DNA from: Achromobacter ruhlandii
Lineage (GTDB): Bacteria > Pseudomonadota > Gammaproteobacteria > Burkholderiales > Burkholderiaceae_B
NCBI RefSeq assembly: GCF_902859695.1
Contig: NZ_CADIJL010000009.1
Span: 62,001-126,000 of the forward strand
Length of the DNA: 64,000 nt
Direction of reading: 5' to 3'
Below are positions 25,561 to 34,589 of this stretch, piece after piece; positions within the stretch are counted from its first letter, which is position 1; every line of letters starts with the position of its first letter. The notes beneath the pieces are model-generated. The model was not told the DNA's origin and did no database searches. It saw only the letters and a program-made list of their open reading frames with translations. A program made the translations under genes and the position numbers.

Positions 25561-26460
25561 ATGACGCTCAAGCAACTCGAGGCCTTTTACTGGGCCGCCA
25601 CCTGCAAGAACTTTGCCATCGCCGCGAATCGCCTGAATATTTCGGTGTCGTCTTTGTCCAAGCGGATCGGCGAACTGGAATCCTCGATCGGCGCCGCGCT
25701 GTTCAGCCGCAGCGCCCGCAGCGCCACCCTGACCGCGCTGGGCGAGCAACTGGTGCCCCATGCCAAGGACCTGCTGCGCAACGCGGACCAGTTCATGCAG
25801 CAGGCCAGCAACAACCTCAGCTACTCCGGCCGTTGCCGCTTCGGCGCCGGCGAGCTGACCGCCATGACCTGGATGGCCGGGCTGATCGCCGTCATCCAGC
25901 AGGCCCACCCCAACCTGCTGGTCGAACCTTTCGTGGGCGTGGGCGAACTGGTCGAGCGCGGGCTGGAGGAAGGCGAACTCGATTTCGCCGTGATCGCGGG
26001 CCCGTCGTCCCGAGCGTCGCTCGCCTCGCGCGTGATCGGCAGCGCCCATTTCGAATGGGTGGTATCGGCCCGGGCCGTGCCCGACGCGGCCTCGCTTGAA
26101 CCGGCCGATCTGCCGGGCCTGACGCTCATCACCCTGCCGCAAAGCTCGGGCGCGATCCGCATTCTCGACGACTGGCTGACCGAGCAGCGCGTGTCGCCGG
26201 GCCGCAATCAATGCTGCAATAGCTGGCCGGGCATCGCCGCCATGCTGCGGCAAGGGCTGGGGCTGGGCTTCCTGCCCGCCGCCTGGGCCCAGGTGTTGAT
26301 CCAGCGCGGCGACTTGCAGCCGCTGTCGCGCTTTCCGCCCTTGCGCCCCCTGGCCTATACCTTCCAATGGCGCCGCGACGACACCCGGCCCATGCTGGAG
26401 AGCCTGCGCACGCACGCGCAGGCCTGCCTGGACTTTCACGCGCCTGCCGGAATGCTCTAG
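25561..26460 (+). CDS. LysR-family transcriptional regulator (hydroxy-acid locus)
   Basis: LysR-type regulator of 299 residues. The helix-turn-helix spans about 1-60 (TLKQLEAFYWAATCKNFAIAANRLNISVSSLSKRIGELESSIG) and the effector domain fills the rest. It lies between the divergent alpha-hydroxy-acid dehydrogenase and the co-directional RraA/dehydrogenase/Bug operon, so it probably senses a hydroxy- or oxo-acid and controls both sides. Confidence 0.93.
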   Translation: MTLKQLEAFYWAATCKNFAIAANRLNISVSSLSKRIGELESSIGAALFSRSARSATLTALGEQLVPHAKDLLRNADQFMQQASNNLSYSGRCRFGAGELTAMTWMAGLIAVIQQAHPNLLVEPFVGVGELVERGLEEGELDFAVIAGPSSRASLASRVIGSAHFEWVVSARAVPDAASLEPADLPGLTLITLPQSSGAIRILDDWLTEQRVSPGRNQCCNSWPGIAAMLRQGLGLGFLPAAWAQVLIQRGDLQPLSRFPPLRPLAYTFQWRRDDTRPMLESLRTHAQACLDFHAPAGML

Positions 26461-26586
26461 CCCGGGCGCGAGCCGCACGCAACACTTTCCAAAAAGCGTT
26501 GTTTTCGACATCAAATTATTCGCTTTAAACCGCCATGAGCCCGGCGTAGAGTCCCCCCGGACAAACATCCAAGGAGACAAAGCGCC

Positions 26587-27255
26587 ATGTCGGAGTTCGG
26601 ATTCACCCTGCAGGCATGCCCCGCCGGCCCCAGCCGCGAAACGCTCGCGGCCTATCAGGCGTTGGCCGTGGCCAACATCAGCGACGCGATGAGCCGCGCG
26701 ACCGGCACCTCGGCCCTGCGCCCGATGCATCGCTCGCGCCGCATCCTCGGCCGCGCCTACACCGTGCGCACGCGGCCGGGCGACAACCTGATGGTGCACA
26801 AGGCGATCGATTCCGCCGAGCCGGGCGACGTGATCGTGGTCGATGCCGGCGGCGACATGAACAACGCCATCATCGGCGAGATCATGGTTGGCTGGGCCGC
26901 GCGGCGCGGGCTGGCGGGCTTCGTGATCGACGGCGCCATCCGCGATAGCGAAACGATCGGCGCCGGCGATTTTCCCGTTTATGCGCGCGGGGTCGCGCAT
27001 CGCGGCCCCTACAAGGATGGACCCGGCGCCATCAACGTGCCGATCGCGATCGACGGCATGGTGGTCCTGCCCGGCGACCTGCTGGTGGGCGATGCCGACG
27101 GATTGCTGGCCATCCGTCCCGACGAGGCCCCCGCCATCGCGGAGCGCGTGCGCGCGATCGCCGCGGCGGAAGCCCGCGTGCTGGAGGACATCGCGCGCGG
27201 CGCGCTGGACCGCGCCTGGGTCGACGCCACGCTCAAGGCGCGGGGCGTGCTGTGA
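26587..27255 (+). CDS. RraA-family protein, probable oxo-acid aldolase
   Basis: Member of the RraA/HMG-CHA aldolase family, 222 residues. It shows the family core GGDMNNAIIGEIMVGWAARRGLAGFVIDGAIRDSE, which includes the GE pair and the Arg-Asp that coordinate metal and substrate in 4-carboxy-4-hydroxy-2-oxoadipate or 4-hydroxy-4-methyl-2-oxoglutarate aldolases. True RNase E regulators are usually shorter, near 160 residues, so an aldolase or decarboxylase role is more likely. AAGGAGA precedes the ATG. It overlaps the next gene by four bases and heads an operon with a 2-hydroxyacid dehydrogenase and a Bug protein. Confidence 0.83.
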   Translation: MSEFGFTLQACPAGPSRETLAAYQALAVANISDAMSRATGTSALRPMHRSRRILGRAYTVRTRPGDNLMVHKAIDSAEPGDVIVVDAGGDMNNAIIGEIMVGWAARRGLAGFVIDGAIRDSETIGAGDFPVYARGVAHRGPYKDGPGAINVPIAIDGMVVLPGDLLVGDADGLLAIRPDEAPAIAERVRAIAAAEARVLEDIARGALDRAWVDATLKARGVL

Positions 27256-28295
27256 GCGCGGCGTCTTCCCCCCAGACCGCCCGGCTCTGCCGCCTGGACC
27301 TCTGGCTCAATCCGGTGTTCGACGAGATCATCGGCGCCACGCCCGGGGTCTCGCTGTCGGTGCTGCCGGCTAGGGGCGACGATGCGCGCACGCTGGCCGG
27401 CCTGAAGTCGGCCCATGCGTATCACGTATCCGCGGCCAAGGACGAGCTGCCGCGGCAATGGTTCGTCAATGCCGATCTGATCGCGCAATGCCCGGACCTG
27501 GTGTGCGTCTCGTCCGGCGGCGCGGGCTACGACACCATCGACGTGGCGGCCTGCACCGCGGCGGGCATCGCCGTGGTCAACCAGGCGGGCGGCAACGCGG
27601 AATCCGTGGCCGAGCACACCTACGCGCTGCTGCTCGCCGTGCAGCGGCGCGTGGTGGAATCGCACCAACGCCTGCGCCACGACGCCCGCTTCACGCGCGA
27701 GGACCTCATGGGCCATGAAATCCATGGCCTCGTCCTCGGCCTGGTCGGCATCGGCAAGATCGGCACCAGCGTCGCCCGCATTGCGCGCGGCTTCGGCCTG
27801 CGCGTGATCGCGCACGATCCGCTGCTGTCCTCCGACGCCATCCGCGACCGCGGCGCCGAGCCGGTGTCTCTGGACGAGTTGCTGGCGCGGTCCGACGTGG
27901 TGTCGCTGCATTGCCCCCTGGACGCCTCCACGCGCGGCCTGTTCGGCGCCAAGGCCTTCGCGGCCATGAAACGCGATGCGGTGTTCCTCTCGACCGCGCG
28001 CGGCGGCATCCACGACGAAGCGGCGCTGCACGACGCCCTGCGCGCCGGGCATCTGCGCGGCGCCGGGCTGGACGTCTGGGAACAGGAGCCGCCCGCACGC
28101 GACGCCCCGCTGCTGGGCCTGCCCAACGTCGTCGCCACCTTCCACACCGCCGGCGTCACCCACGAAGCCCGGCGCAACGTCGCCCGCTCATCGGCCACGC
28201 AGCTCGTTGCGATGCTGCGCGGCGAACGCCCACCGCAACTCGTCAATCCGGAGGTCTGGCCGCTGGCGGCCGAACGCATCGCAAATCTGGCGTGA
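27252..28295 (+). CDS. D-isomer-specific 2-hydroxyacid dehydrogenase
   Basis: NAD(P)-dependent 2-hydroxyacid dehydrogenase of 347 residues. The NAD-binding motif is LVLGLVGIGKIGTSVARIARGFG, followed by the catalytic region (VFLSTARGGIHDEAALHDAL; GLDVWEQEPP) and the C-terminal TFHTAGVTHEA with the active-site histidine. The expected Arg lies in STARGG. Translation begins at a GTG that overlaps the RraA stop, so the genes are coupled. It is intact, unlike the deleted homologue at 21545. It probably interconverts a 2-oxo acid and a 2-hydroxy acid for the neighbouring aldolase and FMN dehydrogenase. Confidence 0.92.
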   Translation: MSAASSPQTARLCRLDLWLNPVFDEIIGATPGVSLSVLPARGDDARTLAGLKSAHAYHVSAAKDELPRQWFVNADLIAQCPDLVCVSSGGAGYDTIDVAACTAAGIAVVNQAGGNAESVAEHTYALLLAVQRRVVESHQRLRHDARFTREDLMGHEIHGLVLGLVGIGKIGTSVARIARGFGLRVIAHDPLLSSDAIRDRGAEPVSLDELLARSDVVSLHCPLDASTRGLFGAKAFAAMKRDAVFLSTARGGIHDEAALHDALRAGHLRGAGLDVWEQEPPARDAPLLGLPNVVATFHTAGVTHEARRNVARSSATQLVAMLRGERPPQLVNPEVWPLAAERIANLA

Positions 28296-28372
28296 CGACA
28301 CGGCTTGAGCCATCGCCGGCATCGCAACGCACGATGCAGGCAGGCCCCGGCCACATACCAAGGAGACAAACC

Positions 28373-29362
28373 ATGCAAAAACACAATAAACGCGGGACGC
28401 TGCGCGCGCTGGCAGCCTTGCTGGCGGGCGCCGCCCTGTTCAGCGGCGGCGCGCAAGCGGCCGGCTACCCCGAACATCCTATCAACCTGATCGTGTCTTA
28501 CGGGCCGGGCGGCGGCACCGACCTGGTGGCCCGCATGATGGCGCCCTATCTGCAGAAATACCTGGGCGGCGATGCCCGCATCGTCGTGCTGAACCGCCCT
28601 GGCGCGGGCGGCGCGATTGGTTTCTCGGAGCTGGCGCGGGCCCAGCCCGACGGCTACACCATCGGCTTCATCAACACGCCGAACCTGTTGACGATTCCCA
28701 TCGAACGCAAGACCAGCTTCACCTGGCGCAGCTTCGATCTGCTGGGCAACCTGATCGACGATCCCGGCGCGTTTTCGGTGCGGAACGACAACCCGATCAA
28801 GACCCTGGCCGACCTTTCCGCCTACGCCAAGAAGAACCCGGGCAAGGTCACGGTGGGCACCACCGGCACGGGCTCCGACGACCACCTGGCCATGCTGCGC
28901 TTCGAACGCGTGTCCGGCAGCAAGCTCAGCCACATCCCCTACAAGGGCGCCGGCGAGGTGCGGGGCGCGCTGGCCAGCGGCGAGATCACGATCGGCGCCA
29001 TCAACGTGGGCGAAGCGCTGCAGTACCAGAAAGGCGGCACCCCATTGCGCATGCTGGGGCAGATGGGCAAGACGCGTTCGGCCGCGCTGCCGGACGTGCC
29101 CACCTTCAAGGAACAGGGCTTCGATTTCGAGCTGGCCTCGCTGCGAGGACTGGCCGCGCCCAAGGGCTTGCCCGACGAGGTGCGCGCCAAGCTCGTCGCC
29201 GCGCTGAAACGCACGGTGGACGATCCGGAGTTCCAGGCCAAGGCCAGGGACATGTTCGCGCCGTTGCGTTATCTGGCGCCCCCGGAGTACGCCAAGGAAC
29301 TGGCGGCTGGCGAAGCGGAATTCCAGGCGCTCTGGAAGGAAGCGCCGTGGCTGGATAAGTAG
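28373..29362 (+). CDS. Bug-family (TTT) substrate-binding protein
   Basis: Periplasmic solute receptor of the tripartite tricarboxylate transporter family, 329 residues, of the type greatly expanded in Bordetella, Achromobacter and Cupriavidus. The signal peptide is RALAALLAGAALFSGGAQAAG; the mature part starts YPEHPINLIVSYGPGGGTDLVAR and contains VVLNRPGAGGAIGFSELARAQPDGYT and SKLSHIPYKGAGEV. AAGGAGA precedes the ATG. No TctA/TctB permease genes are near, which is usual for orphan Bug proteins. Context suggests a hydroxy- or dicarboxylic acid ligand. Confidence 0.93.
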   Translation: MQKHNKRGTLRALAALLAGAALFSGGAQAAGYPEHPINLIVSYGPGGGTDLVARMMAPYLQKYLGGDARIVVLNRPGAGGAIGFSELARAQPDGYTIGFINTPNLLTIPIERKTSFTWRSFDLLGNLIDDPGAFSVRNDNPIKTLADLSAYAKKNPGKVTVGTTGTGSDDHLAMLRFERVSGSKLSHIPYKGAGEVRGALASGEITIGAINVGEALQYQKGGTPLRMLGQMGKTRSAALPDVPTFKEQGFDFELASLRGLAAPKGLPDEVRAKLVAALKRTVDDPEFQAKARDMFAPLRYLAPPEYAKELAAGEAEFQALWKEAPWLDK

Positions 29363-29662
29363 GCGGTTGGAGGGCGCGCGCGGGCGGGTTCCCGCGCCAG
29401 CCCGCCGGCTGGCCGAATCGGTGTCCAGCTGCCTCAAGCCTTGACGGGCGGCCGGCCCTGGACGTTTTCCCGCACGCCCTGGACAGCCAGCGCAAGAAAC
29501 GGATAGCCCCATGCCCGCCGGGACGGGTTTTCCAGCAGTCCCGCCCGCGGCGCGGCGCTTTACTATGAGGACCATCATAAAGGCGCGCCACGGACGTGGC
29601 CGCCAGGGGAACCGGCGGCCGCTGCCCGCCGGACATCAGGACCTGAGCAAGGAATCCCGGCC
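29363..29662. other. Intergenic region, GC-rich hairpins only
   Basis: This spacer separates the Bug gene from the AraC regulator. A GC-rich imperfect hairpin near 29375-29405 (GCGCGGGCGGG and CCCGCGCC) may end the Bug transcript, but no T-tract follows. No open frame here looks coding. Confidence 0.35.
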
Positions 29663-30730
29663 ATGCTGAACACGACGCAGTCCGATGCCGAGACATCATG
29701 GCAAGCCGCCGGGCCGCGCGCGGCCGCCGGGGCCATGGCCGGCGCCCCGGGGTGGCGCATCGACACCATCCTGGCGACACCCGCGCAGCAACTGTTCGCC
29801 TCGGGCGACCTGGACGAAGCGCGCGCCATGGTGGGCCGCGTGATGCGGCCGCACCACCTGGGCGTGGTCGGATCGACGCAGCGCCTGAATGCGCGCATGC
29901 ATCACCAGCCGCTGGGCGAGGTGTCGCTGAACCGGCTGCGCTACGGCGCGAACGTCGAGATCCGGCCGGGGCCGCTGGAGGACTTCTTCCTGGTGCAGAT
30001 GCCGCTGTCGGGCGCCGCGCTGATCGAGAGCGGGCCGCAGCGGGTGGATTCGACGCCGGACGTGGCGTCGGTGGTCAGTCCGGATGACGACCTGGCGATG
30101 CATTGGGCCGACGACAACGATCAGTTCATGTTGCGCGTGGGCCGCTCGCTGCTGGAACGCACGCTGGTGGGCCACCTGGGCTGTACGCTGGATCGGCCGC
30201 TGCGCTTCCAGCTGGGGTTCCGCTGGCGCGAGTGTCCGGCCTGGCGCTGCCTGATGGCGTATCTGCTGGACTGTTCCTCGCAGCATGCCGACCTGGCCGA
30301 GCACAAGCTGATCGTGCACCAGATGGAACAACTGGTGGCGGCGACGCTGTTGTCCGCCCTGCCCCACAACTACAGCGCCACGCCGGCGGGCCGCCGCGGC
30401 GCGGTGCTGCCGCGCCACGTGCGCTGCGTGCAGGACTATCTGCAGGCGCATGCGCACGAGCCGGTCAGCGCCGAGCAGCTGGCGCGCATCGCGGGAGTCA
30501 GCGTGCGCAGCCTGTATGCCGGCTTCAAGGAATTCCTGGGCATCAGCCCCATGCACTATCTGCGCGATCTGCGCATGGAGCGGGCGCGCGCCGAACTGCT
30601 GTCGGGCGAATGCCAAAACGTCGCGGGCGTGGCGTTGCGCTGGGGTTTCGCGCACCTGGGACGTTTCAGCGCCAGCTACAAGGCGCGTTACGGCGAAAGC
30701 CCCAGCCAGAGCGTGCGGCGGCACGGCTGA
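29663..30730 (+). CDS. AraC-family transcriptional regulator
   Basis: Regulator of 355 residues. Its N-terminal two-thirds resemble the AraC-binding-like domain of XylS/FeaR-type activators (QPLGEVSLNRLRYGANVEIRPGPLEDFFLVQMPLSG). The C-terminal 100 residues are a double helix-turn-helix (VSAEQLARIAGVSVRSLYAGFKEFLGISPMHYLRDLRMERARAEL, then VALRWGFAHLGRFSASYKARYGESP). Relatives with this architecture usually activate aromatic catabolic operons. The candidate target is the oxygenase operon at 37187-31892, although a lipoprotein and a glutaredoxin gene lie between. Confidence 0.92.
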   Translation: MLNTTQSDAETSWQAAGPRAAAGAMAGAPGWRIDTILATPAQQLFASGDLDEARAMVGRVMRPHHLGVVGSTQRLNARMHHQPLGEVSLNRLRYGANVEIRPGPLEDFFLVQMPLSGAALIESGPQRVDSTPDVASVVSPDDDLAMHWADDNDQFMLRVGRSLLERTLVGHLGCTLDRPLRFQLGFRWRECPAWRCLMAYLLDCSSQHADLAEHKLIVHQMEQLVAATLLSALPHNYSATPAGRRGAVLPRHVRCVQDYLQAHAHEPVSAEQLARIAGVSVRSLYAGFKEFLGISPMHYLRDLRMERARAELLSGECQNVAGVALRWGFAHLGRFSASYKARYGESPSQSVRRHG

Positions 30731-30909
30731 CGCGGCACGCGCGGCGGCACGGCTGAAGCGGCAACTTTGTCAGGACTGGCCAGGCCTTGCGTTCAAACAA
30801 CCCTGGGGATGGCCAATCGCAAACGATCGTCCGCTCACGCTGACGGCGTTCCTTGCGGCATTCAGTTCGGCATTCAACGTGGCGTTCAGCGCGACGTTCA
30901 GCGTGGCGT

Positions 30910-31335
30910 TCAGCGCGGCTTCCAGGTCAGCCCGTCGGTCGAGCGGTATTCCGGGGTGCCGGTGCAGCAGCCGCCGGCGCCGAACGCCTGGCGGCCGATG
31001 AAGGCCTGCACGAAGCCCTTTCCCGCCGTCAGTTCCTGGCGCACGCAGAGCGTGGGCAACAGGGAGAAATCGCCTTCAAGCACCAGCGTCCAGGCGACGT
31101 TGTCGCCTTCCGCCGGATCCACCTTGTAGACCTTGCATTCATGCATGAGCAGGTGGATGGGCCTGCCCGCCAAGGTGCCCTTGAACTGGCGTTCGGGCGG
31201 CGTCTCCTGGGTGGCCAGGGTTTCCGCCGTGAGCCTGGACCCGGCGGGCGGCGGCGGCAGCGACGAGTCGCAGCCCGCCAGCGCCACGGCCGCGCACAGG
31301 GTCAGGAGAGCCAGGCGGCGGGCGGGGCGTGTCAT
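30910..31335 (-). CDS. Lipoprotein, COG3650-like small secreted protein
   Basis: Predicted lipoprotein of 141 residues with signal peptide and lipobox LLTLCAAVALAGCDSS (lipidated Cys near residue 22). After a Pro-rich linker, the mature domain reads ERQFKGTLAGRPIHLLMHECKVYKVD and ends CCTGTPEYRSTDGLTWKPR. The COG3650-like match is tentative and no biochemical role is known. It shares direction with, and is 12 bases downstream of, the glutaredoxin-like gene. Confidence 0.75.
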   Translation of the reverse strand: MTRPARRLALLTLCAAVALAGCDSSLPPPPAGSRLTAETLATQETPPERQFKGTLAGRPIHLLMHECKVYKVDPAEGDNVAWTLVLEGDFSLLPTLCVRQELTAGKGFVQAFIGRQAFGAGGCCTGTPEYRSTDGLTWKPR

Positions 31336-31347
31336 GGAGCCGCCGCG

Positions 31348-31722
31348 TCAGGCCACGTTGGCGTAGCGTTGTTCAAGGTAGGCGATGATGTCGCTGGACT
31401 CGTACATCCAGCGCGTGCCGCCCGCTTCCTCGATGCGCAGGCACGGCACCTTGACCTTGCCGCCGCCAGCCTGCAATTCGGCGCGCGCCTGGGGGTCCCC
31501 CTTGGCATCGCGCAGCGCCACGGGCACGTTCAAGCGGTGGATGGCGCGCCGCGTCTTGACGCAGAACGGGCAGGCATGGAACTGGTAGAGCGACAGCGCA
31601 GCCGCCTCGCGGTCGACGGCGGCCTGGCCTTGGGCCGAGCGTTGCCGCGGGCGCGGGCGCGTCAGCGCATCGCCCAGGATAATCAGTTGACCCACACCGG
31701 CACGCAAGGCTTTGACAATCAT
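31348..31722 (-). CDS. Glutaredoxin-like protein with GST N-terminal domain
   Basis: Thioredoxin-fold protein of 124 residues. The redox motif CPFC (Cys51, Cys54) in YQFHACPFCVKTRRAIHRLNV and the cis-Pro segment KVKVPCLRIEE, followed by YESSDIIAYLEQRY, match glutaredoxins and the N-domain of glutathione transferases. About 40 residues precede the domain and carry one weak hydrophobic stretch. It probably reduces disulfides or glutathione adducts. Confidence 0.85.
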   Translation of the reverse strand: MIVKALRAGVGQLIILGDALTRPRPRQRSAQGQAAVDREAAALSLYQFHACPFCVKTRRAIHRLNVPVALRDAKGDPQARAELQAGGGKVKVPCLRIEEAGGTRWMYESSDIIAYLEQRYANVA

Positions 31723-31891
31723 GGATGGCTGCTTGAAACGAAGAGAGCCTTGAGTCTAGCCCATTCGCGGCGGCGGGCGGGCGGCGCCCGCCTTGCCACC
31801 GCCCCCTTCCCCGAGGCGGGCCCGCTGCCGGCCCGGCCCGCCGCAGGTAGCCCCAGGGCCTGTCTACCCTGAATGGAGCCGGGCGCGGGTC

Positions 31892-32785
31892 CTAGAACGG
31901 AATGGCCAGTTTGACGTACAGCTGCGCGCCCTCCGGCCGGTTCTTGACCTGGAATTCCTGCTGCCACTTGGCGGTGAACAGCCAGCCGCGATCGTTCATG
32001 TAGCGCACCGACGGCCCCACGCCGAAGGCGCGGGCGCGGCCGGCGGCGCTGTTGGGGCCGTTGTCGTCGGTGACCTGCTGGAAGGCATGCCCGCCCACGC
32101 CCAGCACCCAGCCCTTGCCCACGCCCCAACCCACCGCGTAGTCGGCGTGGATGGCCTGGCCCGAGCGGGTGTCGGTGGCCGAATTGCGGAAGTTGAAGTC
32201 GTACATCAGCTTCAGATCGGCATTGAAGCCGTCCGGGCTGATGCGGCTGAGCGCGAACACGGGCTGGGCGGTCCAGTAGTTCTTGCCGAGGCTGGACGGG
32301 TCCTTGCGGTCGTATTCGCCGGTGGGCGCGTACATGTCCAGGCCGACCACATAGTGCAGCGATTCGGACAGGTGATAGCCCAGCGCCACGCCCAGCGTCA
32401 TGTCGCCCAGGCCGGTGCTGCGGTAACGCTGGCCGCCGGCCTTGAAGGTGACGTCCAGCAGCGGCGCGATGGCATGGAAGGCCAGTTGGCCGCCCAGCAC
32501 CTGCTGCGGCGTGACCCAGATCAGGCGCGGGGCCAGCACGTTGACGTCGACCTTGAAGTCCGGCACCGGCAGGCGCTCGCCGTCGTTGCCGCGCAGCTTG
32601 TCGTAGCGCGCGCCGCCGCCGTAGACCAGCATATGCACCCCGGGCGGCGGCAGCGCGCCCGACATGAAGTTCTCCAGGCCGTCCGGATAGATGCCCAGGC
32701 CGCCGCCTTCGGTGGCTTGCGCCACGCCGCCGGCCAGCGCCAATGCCGCGGCGCAAGCCAGCCGGCGTGTCAGGTGTCTGCTCAT
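31892..32785 (-). CDS. Outer-membrane transporter, SphA/MetA-pathway phenol family
   Basis: Outer-membrane channel-like protein of 297 residues in the family annotated as phenol degradation (meta pathway) transporters. The signal peptide is ACAAALALAGGVAQA; the mature protein is rich in alternating beta strands (GLGDMTLGVALGYHLSESLHYVVGLDMYAPTGEYDR) and ends in LYVKLAIPF with the terminal Phe expected of barrels. AGGAG precedes the ATG at 32785, which overlaps the stop of the FAD-oxidoreductase gene. As the last gene of the oxygenase operon it probably admits the hydrophobic growth substrate. Confidence 0.85.
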   Translation of the reverse strand: MSRHLTRRLACAAALALAGGVAQATEGGGLGIYPDGLENFMSGALPPPGVHMLVYGGGARYDKLRGNDGERLPVPDFKVDVNVLAPRLIWVTPQQVLGGQLAFHAIAPLLDVTFKAGGQRYRSTGLGDMTLGVALGYHLSESLHYVVGLDMYAPTGEYDRKDPSSLGKNYWTAQPVFALSRISPDGFNADLKLMYDFNFRNSATDTRSGQAIHADYAVGWGVGKGWVLGVGGHAFQQVTDDNGPNSAAGRARAFGVGPSVRYMNDRGWLFTAKWQQEFQVKNRPEGAQLYVKLAIPF

Positions 32786-34410
32786 GTTCCGCTCCTGCCC
32801 CCGCGGGGCGCGAGATGTTGTGCGACGAGATAGCCGGAACCGCCGCCCAGCCCGGGACCCGGGTGGGTGGCGGCGCCGATGTGGAAAAGGTTCCGCAGCG
32901 GCGTGCGGTGGCCGCGCGCGCCCTGGCTGCCGGCGAACGGGCGCAGCCAGAAGAACTGGTCGGGCGAACAGATGCCCGCGTAAGGATCGCCGCCCACCAG
33001 GTTGCAGTTCAGCGCCTCCAGGTCGGCCGGCGAGTAGCTGCGGCGGCCGACGATGCGTTGCGCCAGGCCGGGCATGACCGGCTCCAGCCGCGCCTGCACG
33101 CGGTCGGCGACGGCTTCCCGCAGGGCCTCGGTCCAGCGGCCGTCGGCGGGCGTGTCGATCAGGCCGGCGGCATCGCCCTTGACGCGCACCGGCAGCTCCT
33201 GCATCTGCACCCACAGGATCCAGCCGCCGGCCGGGGCGCGCGACGGATCGACGGCGACCGGCTGGCCGATAGCCAGCGTCGGCCGCGCCGGCAACAGGCC
33301 GTTGTTGGCCTCGGTGACCGAGGCGCAGACCTGCTCCATGCTCTCGGTCAGGTGCACCAGCGGCACGTGGCGCAGTTCGGGCGTGCGCCAGTCGGGCGGC
33401 GCGTCGAGCGCGAAATGGATCTGCATGCCGCCGCGGCCATGGCGGTAGCCGGCGGCGCGGCGCCGCACCGGCTCGGGCGCATCGGGCAGCAGCGTGCCGT
33501 ACAGCTGGCCGGGCGTGACGTTGCAGACCACGGCCTCGCGGGCGCGGTACTCGCGGCCGGCGGCCACGACGCCGACGGCGCGGCGGCGGCGGCCTTCGCC
33601 ATGCGTCAGGATGCGTTCGACGGCGGCGCCGGTCCGCAGCCGGCCGCCGTGCTGTTCGATGACCTTGGCCAGGGCGTCCACCACGCCCTGGCTGCCGCCC
33701 TTGACCACCGGCATGCCGCCGGCCACCACCGCGGCGAAGGTCAGCTTGCCGATCAGCGCCGAACAGGCGTCGTCCGGTCCCAGGCCGGTGTGCAGCACCC
33801 AGGGCGCGATCAGCGCGCGCGCCGCATCGGATTGCAATTCACGGTCGGACCAGCGGCGAAAGCTCTCCAGCGAATCGGCGGCGAACGCCATCAGCCCGTC
33901 CAGGCCGCGCCGGCGCCACTCGCCGAACAGCAGCTTGAGCATGCCGGCGCCATAGGGGTTCTGGCCCAGCAGGCCGAAGGTCAGCGCGGCGTCTTCGCCG
34001 AACAGGCGTTGCGCCATGGCGCCGAACGCGGCGCCGTCGCCGGGCGCCCACGCGTCCAGGCGCCGCGCGCTGTCCGCGATGTCCTGCTTGAGGGCGATGC
34101 CGCTGCCGTCGGGCAGCGCCAGGCCGGTGGCGTAATCGCACTGGGCGAATTCCAGGCCGGCCGCCTGCAGGGCCGGCTTGAGGGCGGCGTAGGCCGGACC
34201 GCCGACGAACAGCGGATACCAGCTCGACAGCACGTCGTGGCGGTAACCGGGAAATAGTTCCTCGGTGCGGATGCAGCCGCCGAGGCGGTCGTTGCGCTCC
34301 AGCACCAGCACCGATTTGCCGCGCTGCGCCAGCAGCGCGGCGCACACCAGCGAATTCATGCCGCTGCCCACCACGATGATCTGGGCGTCGGAGGCGGAAG
34401 ATAAGGCCAT
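32782..34410 (-). CDS. Phytoene-desaturase-like FAD oxidoreductase
   Basis: FAD-dependent amine-oxidase/phytoene-desaturase superfamily enzyme of 542 residues. The N-terminal dinucleotide fold is QIIVVGSGMNSLVCAALLAQRGKSVLVLERNDRLGGCIRTEELFPGYRHD, and the C-terminal FAD contact is LFHIGAATHPGPGLGGGSGYLVAQHL. It resembles the bacterial proteins often annotated as beta-carotene ketolase or retinol-saturase-like. No carotenoid gene is near, so the substrate is probably the operon's own intermediate. The open frame is much longer, but ATG 34410 gives the correct Rossmann start. It is coupled to the transporter by an ATGA overlap. Confidence 0.85.
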   Translation of the reverse strand: MALSSASDAQIIVVGSGMNSLVCAALLAQRGKSVLVLERNDRLGGCIRTEELFPGYRHDVLSSWYPLFVGGPAYAALKPALQAAGLEFAQCDYATGLALPDGSGIALKQDIADSARRLDAWAPGDGAAFGAMAQRLFGEDAALTFGLLGQNPYGAGMLKLLFGEWRRRGLDGLMAFAADSLESFRRWSDRELQSDAARALIAPWVLHTGLGPDDACSALIGKLTFAAVVAGGMPVVKGGSQGVVDALAKVIEQHGGRLRTGAAVERILTHGEGRRRRAVGVVAAGREYRAREAVVCNVTPGQLYGTLLPDAPEPVRRRAAGYRHGRGGMQIHFALDAPPDWRTPELRHVPLVHLTESMEQVCASVTEANNGLLPARPTLAIGQPVAVDPSRAPAGGWILWVQMQELPVRVKGDAAGLIDTPADGRWTEALREAVADRVQARLEPVMPGLAQRIVGRRSYSPADLEALNCNLVGGDPYAGICSPDQFFWLRPFAGSQGARGHRTPLRNLFHIGAATHPGPGLGGGSGYLVAQHLAPRGGRSGT

Positions 34411-34589
34411 CACAGGCTCCGGCCGGCCACTCGGGCCGGGAAGGTTGATGAAGCTGAGACACATTGCGAGGCGGACCTGCCCCGCGCCAGGCAACGGCGG
34501 CACGCGCAGGCCGACGGCAGCGGCGCGGACCGGCCGGACCACCGACCGGCGCGCTGCCCGATGCGGGCACGGACCGGCGCGCCGCCCCG

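Noticed and set aside
30767-31872. Plus-strand frames opposite the lipoprotein and glutaredoxin genes
   Set aside because: The minus strand has a clear lipobox protein and a CPFC protein; the plus frames are Arg/Ala-rich shadows.
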